From: Chelativorans sp.
GTDB taxonomy: Bacteria; Pseudomonadota; Alphaproteobacteria; Rhizobiales; Rhizobiaceae
Reading direction: 5' to 3'
DNA: 49,180 bases
Assembly: GCF_031180965.1 (NCBI RefSeq)
Contig: NZ_JAPSLH010000030.1
Location: 1 to 49,180, forward strand
The position numbers were made by a program, and so were the translations under genes. Position 1 is the first letter of the stretch. Every line of letters begins with the position of its first letter. Shown here piece after piece: positions 48,161 through 49,180 of the stretch. Below the pieces are notes generated by a model. The model was not told the DNA's origin. It ran no database searches and worked only from the letters and a program-made list of their open reading frames with translations.

Positions 48161-49180
48161 TTAAATCCGCTGCAGGGCGGCGGGGGACGCCTGGTATCGC
48201 TGCTCCAGAGCCATCATGCCCCAGAGCAGGCCGAGCAGCAGATAGAAATGCCGCCAGTGATCGGTGTCGATCACCCAGCCCAGCATGATGTGGCCGATGA
48301 AGACGACATAGGCGCAGACGAGATAGGGCTGCCATGGCCGCGCGCGGAAGAGGATGCGGAAGCAGGCCGCGACCGTCCAAACCATCAGCATCAGATAGGC
48401 GGCAAAGCCAAGCCAGGAATAGTCCAGAAGGGCTTTCAGCCAGATGTTGTGCGTGTCCACGCCGTAGATCTGCCCGAACTCCAGCGGGCCGATGCCGAGG
48501 GGCCGCTCGGCGGCGAGCTCGAAGCCGATGAAGTGCCTGTCGAAGCGGCCGAGCCTTTGGGCGTCATAGTCCTGCACCAGCCGCGCCCGCTCGGAAAAGA
48601 GGTCGGCCACTTCCGTGATCTGTAGCGCCAGGAGAAGGGCGACCGCGGCGATGGCGAAGGCTGCGAGGCTCATGCCGATGATCCTGAGGCGCACCACGCC
48701 GCGCTGGTTATGGATGAAGAGCGCCAGCATGAGCATGAGCGCCGAAACGAGGAACAGCCCCCATGCGCCGCGTGAGAAGGAGAGGAAGACGCCGAGCGTG
48801 ATGATGAGGAAGGGCGGGATCGCCAGCAGCGCGGCCGCAGGGCGTCCCGTCATGATGCGGTGCAGGAGATAGATGCCCGGCAGGGTCAGGAACGGACCGA
48901 AGACGTTAGGGTCCTCGAACGCGCCCGCCGCGCGGCCGTAGCGGGTGAACATCTCCGCGCCCGGAAAGGCCTGGAAATAGCCGGCGATGCCCAACAGCGC
49001 AGTGACCACCGCCGCCGCCGTCCAGGCGCGGAAGACGAGCGACAAGAGGCTCGACTGGGTCTCGACCACGGAGGCGAAAAAGACGGACGTGAAGGCCAGA
49101 AATAGGGATACGGCGAGGTAGAGGGGTATGTCGCCGAGGTCGGCGAGCTGGCTCATGGAAATCAGCCCGCCGATATTGAA
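48161..49180 (-). CDS. O-antigen ligase-like membrane protein, cut by the right window edge
   Basis: The frame is open through base 49180, so the protein starts outside the window; 339 residues are visible, and ATG 49156 need not be the start. It has many hydrophobic helices, the periplasmic-loop motif FLSFSRGAWGLFLVSALM, and a polar loop (FDRHFIGFELAAERPLGIGP, then VDTHNIWLKALLDYSWLGF) with the conserved His-Asn of Wzy_C/O-antigen ligase families. Such enzymes join or polymerise surface polysaccharide. Which one it is cannot be told. Confidence 0.82.
   Translation of the reverse strand, partial: FNIGGLISMSQLADLGDIPLYLAVSLFLAFTSVFFASVVETQSSLLSLVFRAWTAAAVVTALLGIAGYFQAFPGAEMFTRYGRAAGAFEDPNVFGPFLTLPGIYLLHRIMTGRPAAALLAIPPFLIITLGVFLSFSRGAWGLFLVSALMLMLALFIHNQRGVVRLRIIGMSLAAFAIAAVALLLALQITEVADLFSERARLVQDYDAQRLGRFDRHFIGFELAAERPLGIGPLEFGQIYGVDTHNIWLKALLDYSWLGFAAYLMLMVWTVAACFRILFRARPWQPYLVCAYVVFIGHIMLGWVIDTDHWRHFYLLLGLLWGMMALEQRYQASPAALQRI

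Overview
The window is a GC-rich chromosomal segment of an alphaproteobacterium, most likely of the order Hyphomicrobiales (Rhizobiales) and perhaps Phyllobacteriaceae or a relative. This is inferred from gene content and order: an Aap-type general amino acid transporter (aapJQMP), the ldtR-ldtP pair, glyA-nrdR-ribD-ribE-ribH-nusB, yceD-plsX-fabH-ihfA-merR without rpmF, a bc1 assembly chaperone of the CBP3 type, leucyltransferase Bpt, and a ku-ligD-ku cluster. Nearly all of it is ordinary core chromosome; no insertion sequence, CRISPR array, phage module or defence island is visible.

Layout. 1-720: left edge with a cut-off small gene and a small Cys/His protein gene (both minus), then an isolated 3' half of a tRNA-Arg(UCU), which reads as a possible attachment-site scar at the end of an integrated element lying to the left. 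0.7-6.8 kb: a cystathionine beta-lyase type PLP enzyme (minus), divergent from the aapJQMP operon, in which aapM is unusually long. 6.8-13.3 kb: a FAD monooxygenase and a zf-CHCC protein (minus), ppk-ppx (polyphosphate synthesis and breakdown, plus), and rnd (minus). 13.5-19.8 kb: aspS, a frameshifted pyroglutamyl peptidase gene, a secreted hypothetical protein (minus) and parC. 19.9-25.5 kb: a secreted Trp/Tyr-rich protein with a long Pro/Ala/Glu tail, an AHSA1-type SRPBCC protein, an EamA permease, bpt, an RDD membrane protein and hemB. 25.7-29.4 kb: a 3-hydroxyisobutyryl-CoA hydrolase type protein, a small membrane protein, the MarR-type regulator LdtR and the Tat-exported L,D-transpeptidase LdtP, with clustered palindromes between the last two. 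29.6-35.6 kb: glyA, nrdR, the riboflavin genes with an unlisted Cys-rich mini-gene coupled to ribE, nusB and an MFS permease. 35.7-42.9 kb: hppA (proton pyrophosphatase), bamE, the bc1 chaperone, yceD, plsX, fabH, ihfA and a MerR regulator. 43-48 kb: ku, ligD and an opposing second ku (non-homologous end joining), and a TerC-family protein. 48-49.18 kb: tRNA-Pro(GGG) and an O-antigen-ligase-like membrane protein running off the right edge.

Functional links. ppk and ppx are 4 bases apart and control polyphosphate together. The aap genes build one periplasmic-binding-protein ABC importer. ribD, ribE and ribH cover three steps of riboflavin synthesis. yceD, plsX and fabH couple ribosome-related and phospholipid/fatty acid initiation functions. 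ku-ligD form a bacterial end-joining module, with two different Ku subunits. ldtR and ldtP form a regulator-target pair for peptidoglycan remodelling.

I found no clearly new multi-gene system. The observations most worth checking are the palindrome cluster upstream of ldtP, the tRNA-Arg scar, the Cys-rich mini-ORF in the riboflavin operon, the membrane insertion in AapM, the broken pyroglutamyl peptidase and the two-Ku arrangement.
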